From Haloterrigena sp. KLK7 (GTDB lineage: Archaea > Halobacteriota > Halobacteria > Halobacteriales > Natrialbaceae): 64,000 nucleotides of DNA. The stretch is taken from NCBI RefSeq assembly GCF_037914945.1, contig NZ_CP149787.1, forward strand, positions 3,774,125 through 3,838,124, in the 5' to 3' direction. A program made the position numbers and the translations under genes. Of the stretch, positions 45,561 through 53,538 are shown piece after piece. A model generated the notes under the pieces. It had not been told where the DNA came from and made no database searches. It was given only the letters and a program-made list of their open reading frames with translations. Each line of letters opens with the position of its first letter. The first letter of the stretch is position 1.

Positions 45561-45591
45561 ACTAGCCAATAAATACTCTGGATTGGCTAGT
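45561..45591 (-). promoter_or_regulatory. Inverted repeat ACTAGCCAAT-N11-ATTGGCTAGT before the winged-helix/PLD pair
   Basis: Two perfect 10-bp arms, 21 bp centre to centre (two helical turns), enclosing an AT-rich spacer. On the minus strand ATTTATT overlaps the arm/spacer border and could be the TATA box, with a start about 40 nt before the ATG. The geometry suits a dimeric winged-helix repressor bound to one DNA face. Confidence 0.75.
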
Positions 45592-46040
45592 TTACTTATA
45601 ACAGACTTGCCTATTCCAGCCGATCTAATAGTAATATATCGGTTCCGAGAAAATAACCGTGGCATTTGAAGCTCCCTTGGGAGCTGGTCTCTTCCCCAAG
45701 AGCAAACGGAGAACTCCCCAAAACCGACGTACAACTACTGTGTATTGTGTTTAGTCTTGTGGCAGAAAATCTACCGGAGCAGATCAACAGAGGCCCCGAT
45801 GAGCAAATGAGATTGGCATCGAATCGGACAACAAACGAGATATGTTATCCGATCCGTCGATGACGATAGCAACCACCGGCGCCCGAAAAGCAGTCAGTCA
45901 GCACAGCCGTCGCCGACCTCGAGTCATCATTCGATCGCTCGCCAACTTATCGCCGTCCCGTGCTGTAACGCTCTATTCTTGTCGCACCTGTTCTATTTCC
46001 GTCCTGACATTTATATCAGAAGCGGCGGCCAGATCGCTCG
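45592..46040. other. Rest of the gap between the island pair and the PLD gene
   Basis: No convincing gene. Bases 45600-45870 are AT-richer, with weak open frames only. A 32-bp copy of the dtxR 3' end lies at 45895-45926. TTATAT at 46011-46016 is 27 nt before the ATG of the next gene and is its likely TATA box. Confidence 0.5.
45895..45926 (-). repeat. Partial copy of the dtxR 3' end
   Basis: 32 bp match 48309-48340 with one difference and in the same orientation. On the minus strand it encodes LEVGDGCAD and the stop codon, exactly the DtxR C-terminus, but upstream codons are unrelated and include stops. It therefore forms a direct repeat bracketing the PLD-like gene and repeat copy 3. Confidence 0.8.
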
Positions 46041-47879
46041 ATGGAATACCGGCATGCCCCCGTCCTCACACTCGTCGCTATCGGCCTCGTTACCGGCGGA
46101 CTGATCGGAGCCGCCGTGTTCGCCGTCGATACTGCCACGAGCCATACGAGTGCCGTGACCGTCGCAAACGGAGCGAGTGTCGAACCGACAGTCTCTCAAG
46201 TTGAAGGAAGTGACGGTACGGCAGGACACGGATGTCCGGCTCGTGCGATGGGGCCAGCGGGCTCGCCAGTCGAGACGGCGGGGGGATCTGACCGACCTGC
46301 GGACGGCGTCCGGATCGTCGAACTCTACCCGAATCCCACGATTCGCGACAACGTCGGTGAGTATCTCGTCCTTGAGGTGTCGCCCGGAACCCAACTCGGG
46401 AACTGGACGATCACCGACGGCTACACGATTGCCGGACTGCCGAATGAGACCGTCTCTAGACGCGTCGCCGTAAGCACGGCGCCGAACGTTACCAGCAGAC
46501 TGACCGAGTATCCGGTGATCGAACTCGAGGGGACCCTGCGGCTTGCCGTCGACGGCGATACTCTCGAGCTCCGGAACGGGACGACGACCGTCGATACGGT
46601 CGCGTACGATCGAGCGCCGACGGCGGAACGGTGGTACCGTAGCGGCGACAGTGGGCGCGACGAGATGGCCACCGTGGGACCCGCAGCCGGCGACTGGCAC
46701 CCCCGCGGCGCGACCTGCCTGCCGGTCTCGACGGCCGATGTCGAGGACGCGACGGCGTTCGTCCTCCCCGACGCGCCCGCAGTGCCACTCGAGACACTCC
46801 GCGACGCTGACGACCGCCTGCTGCTGGCCGGCTACACGTTCACGTCCGAGGCGGTCGCCGACGAACTGGTCGCTGCCGCCGACCGCGGTGTCGACGTCGC
46901 GGTCCTCCTCGAGGCGAGCCCGGTCGGTGGCACGCCCGCGGCGACCGCGGACGTCCTCGAGACGCTCGAGGCGAGCGACGTCGACGTTCGCGTCATCGGC
47001 GGCGAAGACTCGCGGTACCGCTATCACCACCCCAAGTACGCAGTCGCCGACGACCGCGTGCTGGTCACGACCGAGAACTGGAAACCGTCGGGCGTCGGCG
47101 GCGAGAGCAGCCGCGGCTGGGGCGTCCGCCTCGAGTCACAGTCTCTCGCGGCCGATCTCGCGACCGTCTTCCGCGCGGACTTCGAGGGCCGCGATACGTC
47201 GTCGGGAGCGGCCTATCGCAGAAACGCTTCGTTCGTCGACGACGGTCCCGTCTTTTCGTCGCCCGACCCCGAGTTCCCGACGAACCACGGGCCCTCGACC
47301 GTTCCCGTCGAGTCCGCCGAGCTCCTGCTCGCACCGGACAACGCAGCGCACCGTATCGAAGCGTTGCTCGAGAGCGCTGACGACGAGATCCTCGTCCTGC
47401 AGCCGTCTATCGCCGACGACGTGTCGCTGCTCGAGTCGACCCTCGAGGCCGCCCGCCGCGGCGTCGACGTCCGTATCCTGCTCGGATCGACGGAGTACAA
47501 CGCCGACGAGAACCGGGCGTTGGCCGCGGATCTCGAGCGCCTCGCCGACCGGGAGAACCTGCAGCTCGACGTCCGATTGGTCGAGGACACCGACCGGTTC
47601 GAGAAGATCCACGCGAAGGGAATCGTGATCGATCGCGAAACGGCGGTCGTCGGAAGCGCCAACTGGAATTCGAACTCGCTCGAGAACAACCGCGAGGTCC
47701 TGCTGGCGCTGCACGGCGAGGCGATCGCGACCTACTACGCGGACGTCTTCGAGGACGACTGGCAGGGCGACGGCGGGTCGTCGACGCTCACCGTCGGCGT
47801 CGCTCTCGCCGTCATCGCCGCGCTCGCCCTCGCGGCGCTGGTCGGGCGTCGGTACGTTCGGTTCGGCGATCCGTCATGA
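46041..47879 (+). CDS. Secreted lamin-tail/phospholipase D-like protein with C-terminal anchor
   Basis: 612 residues. An N-terminal signal segment (VLTLVAIGLVTGGLIGAAVF) precedes a lamin-tail domain (about 85-195: GVRIVELYPNP, GEYLVLEV, LGNWTITDG, TLELRNG). Two PLD domains follow, each with an intact HKD motif: HPKYAVADD and HAKGIVIDRE, both ending in a strand with NW. A C-terminal helix (VGVALAVIAALALAALVG) and RRYVRF anchor it. The active domains are thus outside the cell. Known relatives hydrolyse phosphodiesters (lipid or nucleic acid); the substrate is unknown. TATA at -27. Flanked by direct copies of the dtxR 3' end. Confidence 0.9.
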   Translation: MEYRHAPVLTLVAIGLVTGGLIGAAVFAVDTATSHTSAVTVANGASVEPTVSQVEGSDGTAGHGCPARAMGPAGSPVETAGGSDRPADGVRIVELYPNPTIRDNVGEYLVLEVSPGTQLGNWTITDGYTIAGLPNETVSRRVAVSTAPNVTSRLTEYPVIELEGTLRLAVDGDTLELRNGTTTVDTVAYDRAPTAERWYRSGDSGRDEMATVGPAAGDWHPRGATCLPVSTADVEDATAFVLPDAPAVPLETLRDADDRLLLAGYTFTSEAVADELVAAADRGVDVAVLLEASPVGGTPAATADVLETLEASDVDVRVIGGEDSRYRYHHPKYAVADDRVLVTTENWKPSGVGGESSRGWGVRLESQSLAADLATVFRADFEGRDTSSGAAYRRNASFVDDGPVFSSPDPEFPTNHGPSTVPVESAELLLAPDNAAHRIEALLESADDEILVLQPSIADDVSLLESTLEAARRGVDVRILLGSTEYNADENRALAADLERLADRENLQLDVRLVEDTDRFEKIHAKGIVIDRETAVVGSANWNSNSLENNREVLLALHGEAIATYYADVFEDDWQGDGGSSTLTVGVALAVIAALALAALVGRRYVRFGDPS

Positions 47880-47948
47880 TCCGCTACTTGTTCCGTCTGA
47901 CCGACTCGGTCCGTTAAAACGGAACCTACCGGTACGAGTTCTGCTCAC

Positions 47949-48212
47949 GTGGCAACGGGGAGCACCACTCCCTCCCCAGTCGATTTCGCCTCACGGGCGC
48001 GAAGCACCCGTTCGGACGGTTCGCGGAACCGGAGGTTCCGCGCTAACGCTCGTTCCCACAGGTCACTCGCTCATCCACCGGAAGCCGCTTCGCGTCTTCC
48101 GAGCCGTTCGCACGGTATGCGAGACCTCCGGTCTCGCACTATTCGCGAAGACCTCGCGCGGTTGCGTGTCGCGTCTCGCGTTCGCTCACCGCGACACAGC
48201 ACGCGCCACCGC
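47949..48212 (+). repeat. Dispersed hairpin-rich repeat, copy 3 (longest)
   Basis: Fills most of the 429-bp gap between the convergent PLD and dtxR genes. Begins GTGGCAACGGGGAGCACC, continues ACTCCCTCCCCAGTCGAT, ends GCACGCGCCACCGC. Hairpin modules: 47994-48010, 48023-48041 (stem GCGGAACC, loop GGA) and 48119-48137 (stem GCGAGACC, loop TCC). The second is the inverse of the module in copy 1; the third shows paired base changes that keep the stem. Confidence 0.78.
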
Positions 48213-48308
48213 AGAGCGGGGCCTCGAGAGAGCGTTCCATACATTCCACTGTGTGTTGCGTTCACACCGAGTAACTGCTATCACCGAGAATACGAACGCT
48301 GAGTCGCC

Positions 48309-48740
48309 TCAGTCCGCACAGCCGTCGCCGACCTCGAGTCGCTCGCAGGCGTCCCGTTCGGCGTCGAAACAGTCTGGACACTCGCCGGGCCGGTCGATAA
48401 TCGTATCGAGGCGTTCCGCGACGGTGTCGTCGATGACGCTCTCTAAGGCGCGGGCCTCGTCCTGATACTCCTCGACCTCGAGGACGTTCGCGAGGAAGCG
48501 CTCGATGATACAGTAGGTCTGGAGGGCGTCGTGGGCGCGCCCGAGTCCCTCGTCGGTCAGACTCGCCCCCTTGTACTTCTCGTGGTCGACGAGTCCCCGG
48601 TCCTCGAGCTTGCCGATCATCTCGTTGACGCTGGCCGGGCTGACCTCGAGCAAGTCCGCGAGCGTGCCGGTCGATGCGGGGCCGTCCTCGATGCGTTGAG
48701 CCAGATAGATCGCCTTGAGGTATTGGTCTGCAGTGTTCAT
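48309..48740 (-). CDS. DtxR/SirR family metal-dependent repressor
   Basis: 143 residues. Helix-turn-helix: MNTADQYLKAIYLAQRIEDG, LADLLEVSPASVNEMIGKLE, then GLVDHEKYKGASLTDEG; dimerisation and metal-binding region with RFLANVLEVEEYQDEA. The SH3-like third domain is absent and the C-terminus is Cys-rich (CPDCFDAERDAC and GDGCAD), which could bind iron or an Fe-S cluster. Haloarchaeal homologues repress iron-uptake genes when Fe2+ or Mn2+ is bound. Neighbours (ferritin-like protein, SufCBD) fit iron control. Confidence 0.93.
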   Translation of the reverse strand: MNTADQYLKAIYLAQRIEDGPASTGTLADLLEVSPASVNEMIGKLEDRGLVDHEKYKGASLTDEGLGRAHDALQTYCIIERFLANVLEVEEYQDEARALESVIDDTVAERLDTIIDRPGECPDCFDAERDACERLEVGDGCAD

Positions 48741-48864
48741 TGCATCCCTCCGTCAGTGTCGCTCGGTGTCGCGTCGATTCCTCGCCGTCCCCGCGACCGG
48801 GACTCGGTTCGTGGAGACGGCGCTCCCCCGTGACCGGCGAGAGACCGCGCTGCCGTCGTCCCGA

Positions 48865-49359
48865 TCATGCTCTGTGCTCCATGATCTCGGTCACCTCTTC
48901 GACGCCCTCTTTCTCCTCCTCGCGGATCTCGTAGAGGGTCTCGAGGAGGCGCTCGCGATCGATCGCGAACTCGCCGTCGGAGGCCTCGATCGCGTCGATC
49001 AGGTCGTCGTAGAACTTGTAGGCCGTCTCCTCGTTCGCCAGTTGGTCGTAGAGGACGCCGTCGGTGTCCTCGGGCGGTCCGTACTGGGCGTCGACCAACG
49101 CGTTGATTTCCTCGTACGCGACGGTGTCGGCCTCGAGATCGTCGATCAGCGCCTCGAGTCGCTCGCGGTGATCGGCCGACTCGTCGGCGGCCTCCTCGAG
49201 CAACTCCCGCACCTCCTCGTCGATCGCCGCTCGCTCTTCGGGGGGCAGCGAGTCGAGGTGGTGGGCGGCGCGTGACTCGACGACCTCCTCCAGCACGACT
49301 CCGATCTGGAGCAATCGGGTCAGCTGGTGGTCGCTCGAGACGCGCTGTCCCAGACTCAT
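48865..49359 (-). CDS. Ferritin-like (rubrerythrin-type) protein
   Basis: 164 residues, nearly all helical. The di-iron pattern is visible across four helices: EEVVESRAAHHLD, EAADESADHRERL, ANEETAYKFYDDL and REEEKEGVEEVTEIMEHRA. No rubredoxin domain. It may store iron or scavenge peroxide. TTAAGTATC at 27 nt before the ATG indicates a leaderless transcript. It sits just upstream of the DtxR repressor gene on the same strand. Confidence 0.85.
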   Translation of the reverse strand: MSLGQRVSSDHQLTRLLQIGVVLEEVVESRAAHHLDSLPPEERAAIDEEVRELLEEAADESADHRERLEALIDDLEADTVAYEEINALVDAQYGPPEDTDGVLYDQLANEETAYKFYDDLIDAIEASDGEFAIDRERLLETLYEIREEEKEGVEEVTEIMEHRA

Positions 49360-49520
49360 ACCACGTCGTCAGGGCCGCTGATACTTAACCGTCCCTACTC
49401 GGGCGTTTCGGTATCGGTCTCACAGCCGACCGGCGACGACCAGTCGGACGGGCACGTGCTCGCCAGTCTGCGTGAAGGCGACGGTCGGTTTACGTGACCG
49501 CTGGGTGATCTATTGCGATA

Positions 49521-49631
49521 ATGATCGGAAACGCAGTGGCGACCACCGTCTGTATCGGGTTCGGATACCTCGTCGTCCGCTGGTATCGAGACGACGACGA
49601 CGAGCGCCTCAACAGCGAGTGGTTCCGATAA
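49521..49631 (+). CDS. Putative 36-residue membrane microprotein
   Basis: Read by hand: starts MIGNAVATTVCIGFGYLVV, continues RWYRDDDDERLNSEWFR and stops at TAA. One hydrophobic helix followed by a basic-then-acidic tail is the pattern of a single-pass membrane microprotein. GGTTTACG about 29 nt before the ATG could be its TATA box (leaderless). It lies between the ferritin-like gene and the convergent ribbon-helix-helix gene, otherwise an empty gap. Confidence 0.5.
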   Translation: MIGNAVATTVCIGFGYLVVRWYRDDDDERLNSEWFR

Positions 49632-49646
49632 TCGATCCGCTCGTCG

Positions 49647-50702
49647 TCAGCCACGATACCACCAGACGCGCGTTCCCTCGCCGCCGTCGACCGCGTCGAC
49701 CTGCTTGAGCCCCTCCTTGACGCAGCGCCACCAGCCGTCGCTCGAGTCGTATCCCGCCGGACACTCCGCGTAGAGCGCGTCGACGAAGTCGGAGCGACGC
49801 GCCTCCCCCTCGTCTCGCAGGTAGGCCAGCGCCCGTCCGACGGCGTGACGGCGCTTCTCGATCGTTTCGGCCGACCGACCCGGAATCGACAGCTCGTCGA
49901 GATCGGTGACGTCCTCCCCGGGACGGACGCCGCCGCCGGCTAGCTGAGTCGAGGACGTGTACTCGAGGCCGGTCTGGACGTCCCGGTTCAGCCGCTTGCG
50001 CGTGGTCGCGACCGCCCGCCGGGAGAGTTCGTCGAGTCGCTCGGTCTCGACGGAGCCGAGCACGCCGGCGTCCTCGTGGACGGGGTCCTCCCGAATGCGC
50101 GCGACGCGTTCGGGCGACAGGCCGGACGGCTTCGCTCCGTCCGACTCGGTCTCGTTCGGGTCGGCCGTAGTCGGACTCGAGTCCCCGTTACCGTCACCGT
50201 CTCGTTGCTGTTCTCGAACTGTCGCGTCGGCCTCCGCTGGCTCCTCTCGAGTCGTCGCGTCGGGACCCTGCCGGACCGTGCGGGGCGACCCGTGGACTTC
50301 GAGGACCGGCTCGCGGTTCACCGGCGTCCCGTCGGGGCGTCGGTCGCGGTCCTCTTCCTCGGTCTCGTCTTCGATAGCTGCCCGTTCGGCGCCCTCGTTG
50401 CCGGCCGCGCTCGCAGAGTCGTCGCTCGCCCGCGGCTCGTCGTCCGAACGGTCGTTCTCAACTGCCTGCGAGAGCGCCGCTACCTGCTCCTCGAGTCGGG
50501 CGATGCGCTCGCGGTGCTCCGCCAGCAGCCGGTCGCGTTTCCGACCGCGGTCGGGACCCTGCCCCCGTCCGGCCTCGATCGAGCCGCGGTGTTCGACGAT
50601 CCACCGGACGTACGCCTGTCGACTCTCGAAGCCGAACAGTTCCCGCTCGGCCTCGAGCGCGTCGACGACTTCGTCCTCGAGTTCGATGGAGAGGGCCTGC
50701 AT
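49647..50702 (-). CDS. Ribbon-helix-helix domain protein with C-terminal winged-helix-like region
   Basis: 351 residues. The N-terminus MQALSIELEDEVVDALEAER and FGFESRQAYVRWIVEHR is a ribbon-helix-helix/CopG-like unit followed by a short coiled coil (LLAEHRERIARLEEQVAALS). An unstructured, polar linker (about 90-220) leads to a conserved C-terminal domain (ARRSDFVDALYAECPAGYDS, WWRCVKEGLKQVDAV, ending VWWYRG). TTTTATA centred 27 nt upstream points to the ATG at 50702 for a leaderless mRNA, rather than the in-frame ATG at 50723. Probably DNA-binding; function unknown. Confidence 0.82.
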   Translation of the reverse strand: MQALSIELEDEVVDALEAERELFGFESRQAYVRWIVEHRGSIEAGRGQGPDRGRKRDRLLAEHRERIARLEEQVAALSQAVENDRSDDEPRASDDSASAAGNEGAERAAIEDETEEEDRDRRPDGTPVNREPVLEVHGSPRTVRQGPDATTREEPAEADATVREQQRDGDGNGDSSPTTADPNETESDGAKPSGLSPERVARIREDPVHEDAGVLGSVETERLDELSRRAVATTRKRLNRDVQTGLEYTSSTQLAGGGVRPGEDVTDLDELSIPGRSAETIEKRRHAVGRALAYLRDEGEARRSDFVDALYAECPAGYDSSDGWWRCVKEGLKQVDAVDGGEGTRVWWYRG

Positions 50703-50824
50703 CGTCTCTCGATATCCGATCATCCTATAAAAGTGGTTGTCAGACGCTATCGACGGGCCGCAGCCGCGGCTCGCGGTCCGGGAGAACGGCAAAAGAACGT
50801 AGACGTCGCGCTATCGCCCGGCGG

Positions 50825-52045
50825 TTAGTCGCGCTGGCGAAGCCGAGCGCCGATCAGTTCCTCGAGATCGTCGCGGAGCTCGTCGACGTCGATCTCCTCG
50901 AGGACGGGCACGAAGAAGCCCTCGACGAGCATGTTTCGGGCCGAACGGGGGTCGACACCGCGGGAGGTCATGTAGAACAGATCCTCCGCATCGATCTGGC
51001 CGACCGTCGCCGAGTGGCTGGCCTCGGTGTCGTGGTTGTTGATGATCAGCTTCGGGGAGGCGTCGGCCTCGCTCTCGTCGGAGAGCATCAGCGTGTTCTC
51101 GCGCTGGTAGGAGCTGGTGTCCCACGCGTCGGCGCCGACGTCCTGGACGCCCTCGTAGACCGAGCGGGCGACGTCGTCGGTGACGCCGCGGGTGACGAGG
51201 TCGGCGGTCGTGTGCTCGGCGCGGTGCCAGACCTTCGCGTCGAGATCGAAGTGCTGGTCGTTGTGGCCGTAGAAGGCGCCGACGATCTGGGTCTCGGAGC
51301 TGTCGCCGCTGAGCGTCGTCGAGACCTCGGTCTTGGTCAGCTGCGTGCCGAGGTTGCCCTCGATCCAGTCGATCGTGGCGTAGGTGTCGGCGACGCCGCG
51401 CTTGACGGTGAAGTTGTAGGCCTCCTCCGAGAGGTTCTGGAGGCTGCCGTACTGGACGTAGCTGTTCTCGCCGGCGGCGACTTCGACGACGCCGCTGTAG
51501 TACTGCTCCTCGGCCTCCTCGCCGGTCGACTGGCGCTCGAGGATCGTGACCGAGGACGACTCCTCGGTGACGACGAGCGTGTAGTTGAACAGCGAGCGGG
51601 AGTTCTGCTCGGTCCGGACGGTAACGTCCTCGGCGTCGACGCCCTCGGGGACGTAGATGACCGTCCCGGTGCTAAACAGCGCCGTCGAGAGCGCCGTCAG
51701 GTAGTTCTCCTGGGTATCGACGATGCTGCCGAAGTGCTCCTGCAGGAGTTCCTCGTGTTCCTGGACCGCGTCGGCCCACGAGAGGACGTCGGCCTCGTCG
51801 GGGCCGACCTGATCCTTGTTCTCGGCCGCGTTCAGCGGGTCCACGAGGGACTCGAAGTCCAGCTCGTGGAGGTTCGTCCACTCGCGTCCCGGCGTCTTGA
51901 TGACGTCGGGCATGTCGAGCTCCTCGAGGGCCTCGAGGGCCTCGAGACGGGTCTCGAGGAGCCAGTCGGGCTCGTCGAGGTCGCCGCTGATTTCGCGTAC
52001 CTGTTCTTCGGTCAGATTGGCGTGTACCTGTGTTCCTGCGCTCAT
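50825..52045 (-). CDS. sufD: Fe-S cluster assembly protein SufD
   Basis: 406 residues. SufB/SufD-type beta-helix protein; the C-terminal AKLIINNHDTEASHSATVGQ-like motif PKLIINNHDTEASHSATVG and IDAEDLFYMTSRGVDPRSAR are diagnostic, as are the N-terminal PDWLLETRLEAL and the Trp-containing MPDVIKTPGREW. In the SufBCD scaffold SufD pairs with SufB and binds SufC. It starts one base after the SufB stop. Confidence 0.96.
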   Translation of the reverse strand: MSAGTQVHANLTEEQVREISGDLDEPDWLLETRLEALEALEELDMPDVIKTPGREWTNLHELDFESLVDPLNAAENKDQVGPDEADVLSWADAVQEHEELLQEHFGSIVDTQENYLTALSTALFSTGTVIYVPEGVDAEDVTVRTEQNSRSLFNYTLVVTEESSSVTILERQSTGEEAEEQYYSGVVEVAAGENSYVQYGSLQNLSEEAYNFTVKRGVADTYATIDWIEGNLGTQLTKTEVSTTLSGDSSETQIVGAFYGHNDQHFDLDAKVWHRAEHTTADLVTRGVTDDVARSVYEGVQDVGADAWDTSSYQRENTLMLSDESEADASPKLIINNHDTEASHSATVGQIDAEDLFYMTSRGVDPRSARNMLVEGFFVPVLEEIDVDELRDDLEELIGARLRQRD

Positions 52046-52046
52046 A

Positions 52047-53477
52047 TTATCCGAGGCTCCCCTCCATCTCGAGTTCGATGAGACGGTTGAGTTCGACCGC
52101 GTACTCGATCGGCAGTTCCTCCGTGATCGGCTCGATGAAGCCGGCGACGATCATCTTCTTGGCGTCGTCGTCGTCCAGACCGCGGCTCTGGAGGTAGAAG
52201 ATGTCCTCGTCGCCGATCTTGCCGACGGTCGCCTCGTGGGCGACGTCGACCTTCGACTCCTCGATCTCCATGTACGGCATGGTGTCCGACGTCGACTCGT
52301 TGTCGAACATCAGCGCGTCACACTCGACTGCGGTGCTCGAGTTCTCGGCGCCGTCGGCGATGTGGACGAGGCCGCGGTAGTTGGTGCGGCCGCCGTCCTT
52401 GGAGATCGACTTGGACTCGATGGTCGAACTCGTGTCGGGCGCGTTGTGGTAGACCTTCGCGCCGGTGTCGATGTCCTGGCCCTCGCCCGCGAAGGCGATG
52501 GTGATGTGGGTGTCGGTCGCGCCGCGACCCTTGAGGATCGTACACGGGTAGAGCATGGTCGCTTTCGAACCCATGCTGCCCGAGACCCACTCCATCGTAC
52601 CGCCGGCCTCGCAGATGGCGCGCTTGGTGTTCAGGTTGAACGTGTTCTTCGACCAGTTCTGAACGGTCGAGTACTGGACGTGAGCGTCTTCACCGACGAA
52701 GACCTCGACGCCGCCCGAGTGGAGGTTGTGGGTGCCGTACTTGGGCGCGGAACAGCCCTCGATGTAGTGGACCTCCGACCCTTCCTCGGCGATGATGAGC
52801 GTGTGCTCGAACTGGCCCATCCCCTCCGAGTTCATGCGGAAGTACGCCTGGACGGGCATCTCGACGGTGACGTCCTCGGGGACGTAGACGAACGAGCCGC
52901 CGGACCAGACGGCCCCGTGCAGCGCAGCGAACTTGTTGTCGCTCGGCGGCACGCAGGTCGTCATGAAGTGCTCTTTGACGAGCTCGGGGTGGTCCTGGAC
53001 GGCCTTGTCCATGTTGCAGAAGATGACCCCCTTCTCTTCCCACTGCTCTTGCATGTTCTGGTAGACGACCTCGGACTCGTACTGGGCACCGACGCCCGAG
53101 AGGGCGTTCTTCTCGGCTTCCGGGATGCCCAGCTTATCGAACGTGTCCTTGATGTCGTCGGGCAGCTCCGTCCAGTCGTCGACGCCTTCGCGCTTGTCGA
53201 CGTCCGGGCGGATGTAGGGGATGATCTCCTCGACGTCCAGTTCGGAGAGGTCCGGCATGCCGGGCCAGCCCGACGGCATCGGCATGTTCTGGTACTGCTC
53301 GAGTGCGCGCAGACGGCGCTCGAGCATCCAGTCGGGCTCGTCCTTGTCCTCGGAGATCATGCGGATGACCTCCTCGGTCAGGCCCTTGTCGGATTTGACC
53401 GCGGCGTTCTCCTCTTTCTTGAACTCGAACCGGGCCTCGGTGTCTGTCTCTTTTAGGTGGTCTTGATCGGAACTCAT
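52047..53477 (-). CDS. sufB: Fe-S cluster assembly protein SufB
   Basis: 476 residues. Hallmarks: DEPDWMLERRLRALEQYQNM, FCNMDKAVQDHPELVKEHF, EGCSAPKYGTHNLHSGGVEV with the Cys implicated in nascent cluster binding, and the C-terminal EESKVDVAHEATVGKIGDED. SufB is the scaffold on which [Fe-S] clusters are built; haloarchaea use SUF as their main system. Middle gene of sufC-sufB-sufD. Confidence 0.97.
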   Translation of the reverse strand: MSSDQDHLKETDTEARFEFKKEENAAVKSDKGLTEEVIRMISEDKDEPDWMLERRLRALEQYQNMPMPSGWPGMPDLSELDVEEIIPYIRPDVDKREGVDDWTELPDDIKDTFDKLGIPEAEKNALSGVGAQYESEVVYQNMQEQWEEKGVIFCNMDKAVQDHPELVKEHFMTTCVPPSDNKFAALHGAVWSGGSFVYVPEDVTVEMPVQAYFRMNSEGMGQFEHTLIIAEEGSEVHYIEGCSAPKYGTHNLHSGGVEVFVGEDAHVQYSTVQNWSKNTFNLNTKRAICEAGGTMEWVSGSMGSKATMLYPCTILKGRGATDTHITIAFAGEGQDIDTGAKVYHNAPDTSSTIESKSISKDGGRTNYRGLVHIADGAENSSTAVECDALMFDNESTSDTMPYMEIEESKVDVAHEATVGKIGDEDIFYLQSRGLDDDDAKKMIVAGFIEPITEELPIEYAVELNRLIELEMEGSLG

Positions 53478-53538
53478 TGGTTGATGTGATTTATGGTTAC
53501 GGCTGTAGCGTTATTACGGTTGTTCTAGTCGAATCCGG

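Noticed and set aside
45666..45863. Open frame of about 65 codons in the AT-richer gap
   Set aside because: It would need a TTG start without supporting signals, and the product resembles nothing known.
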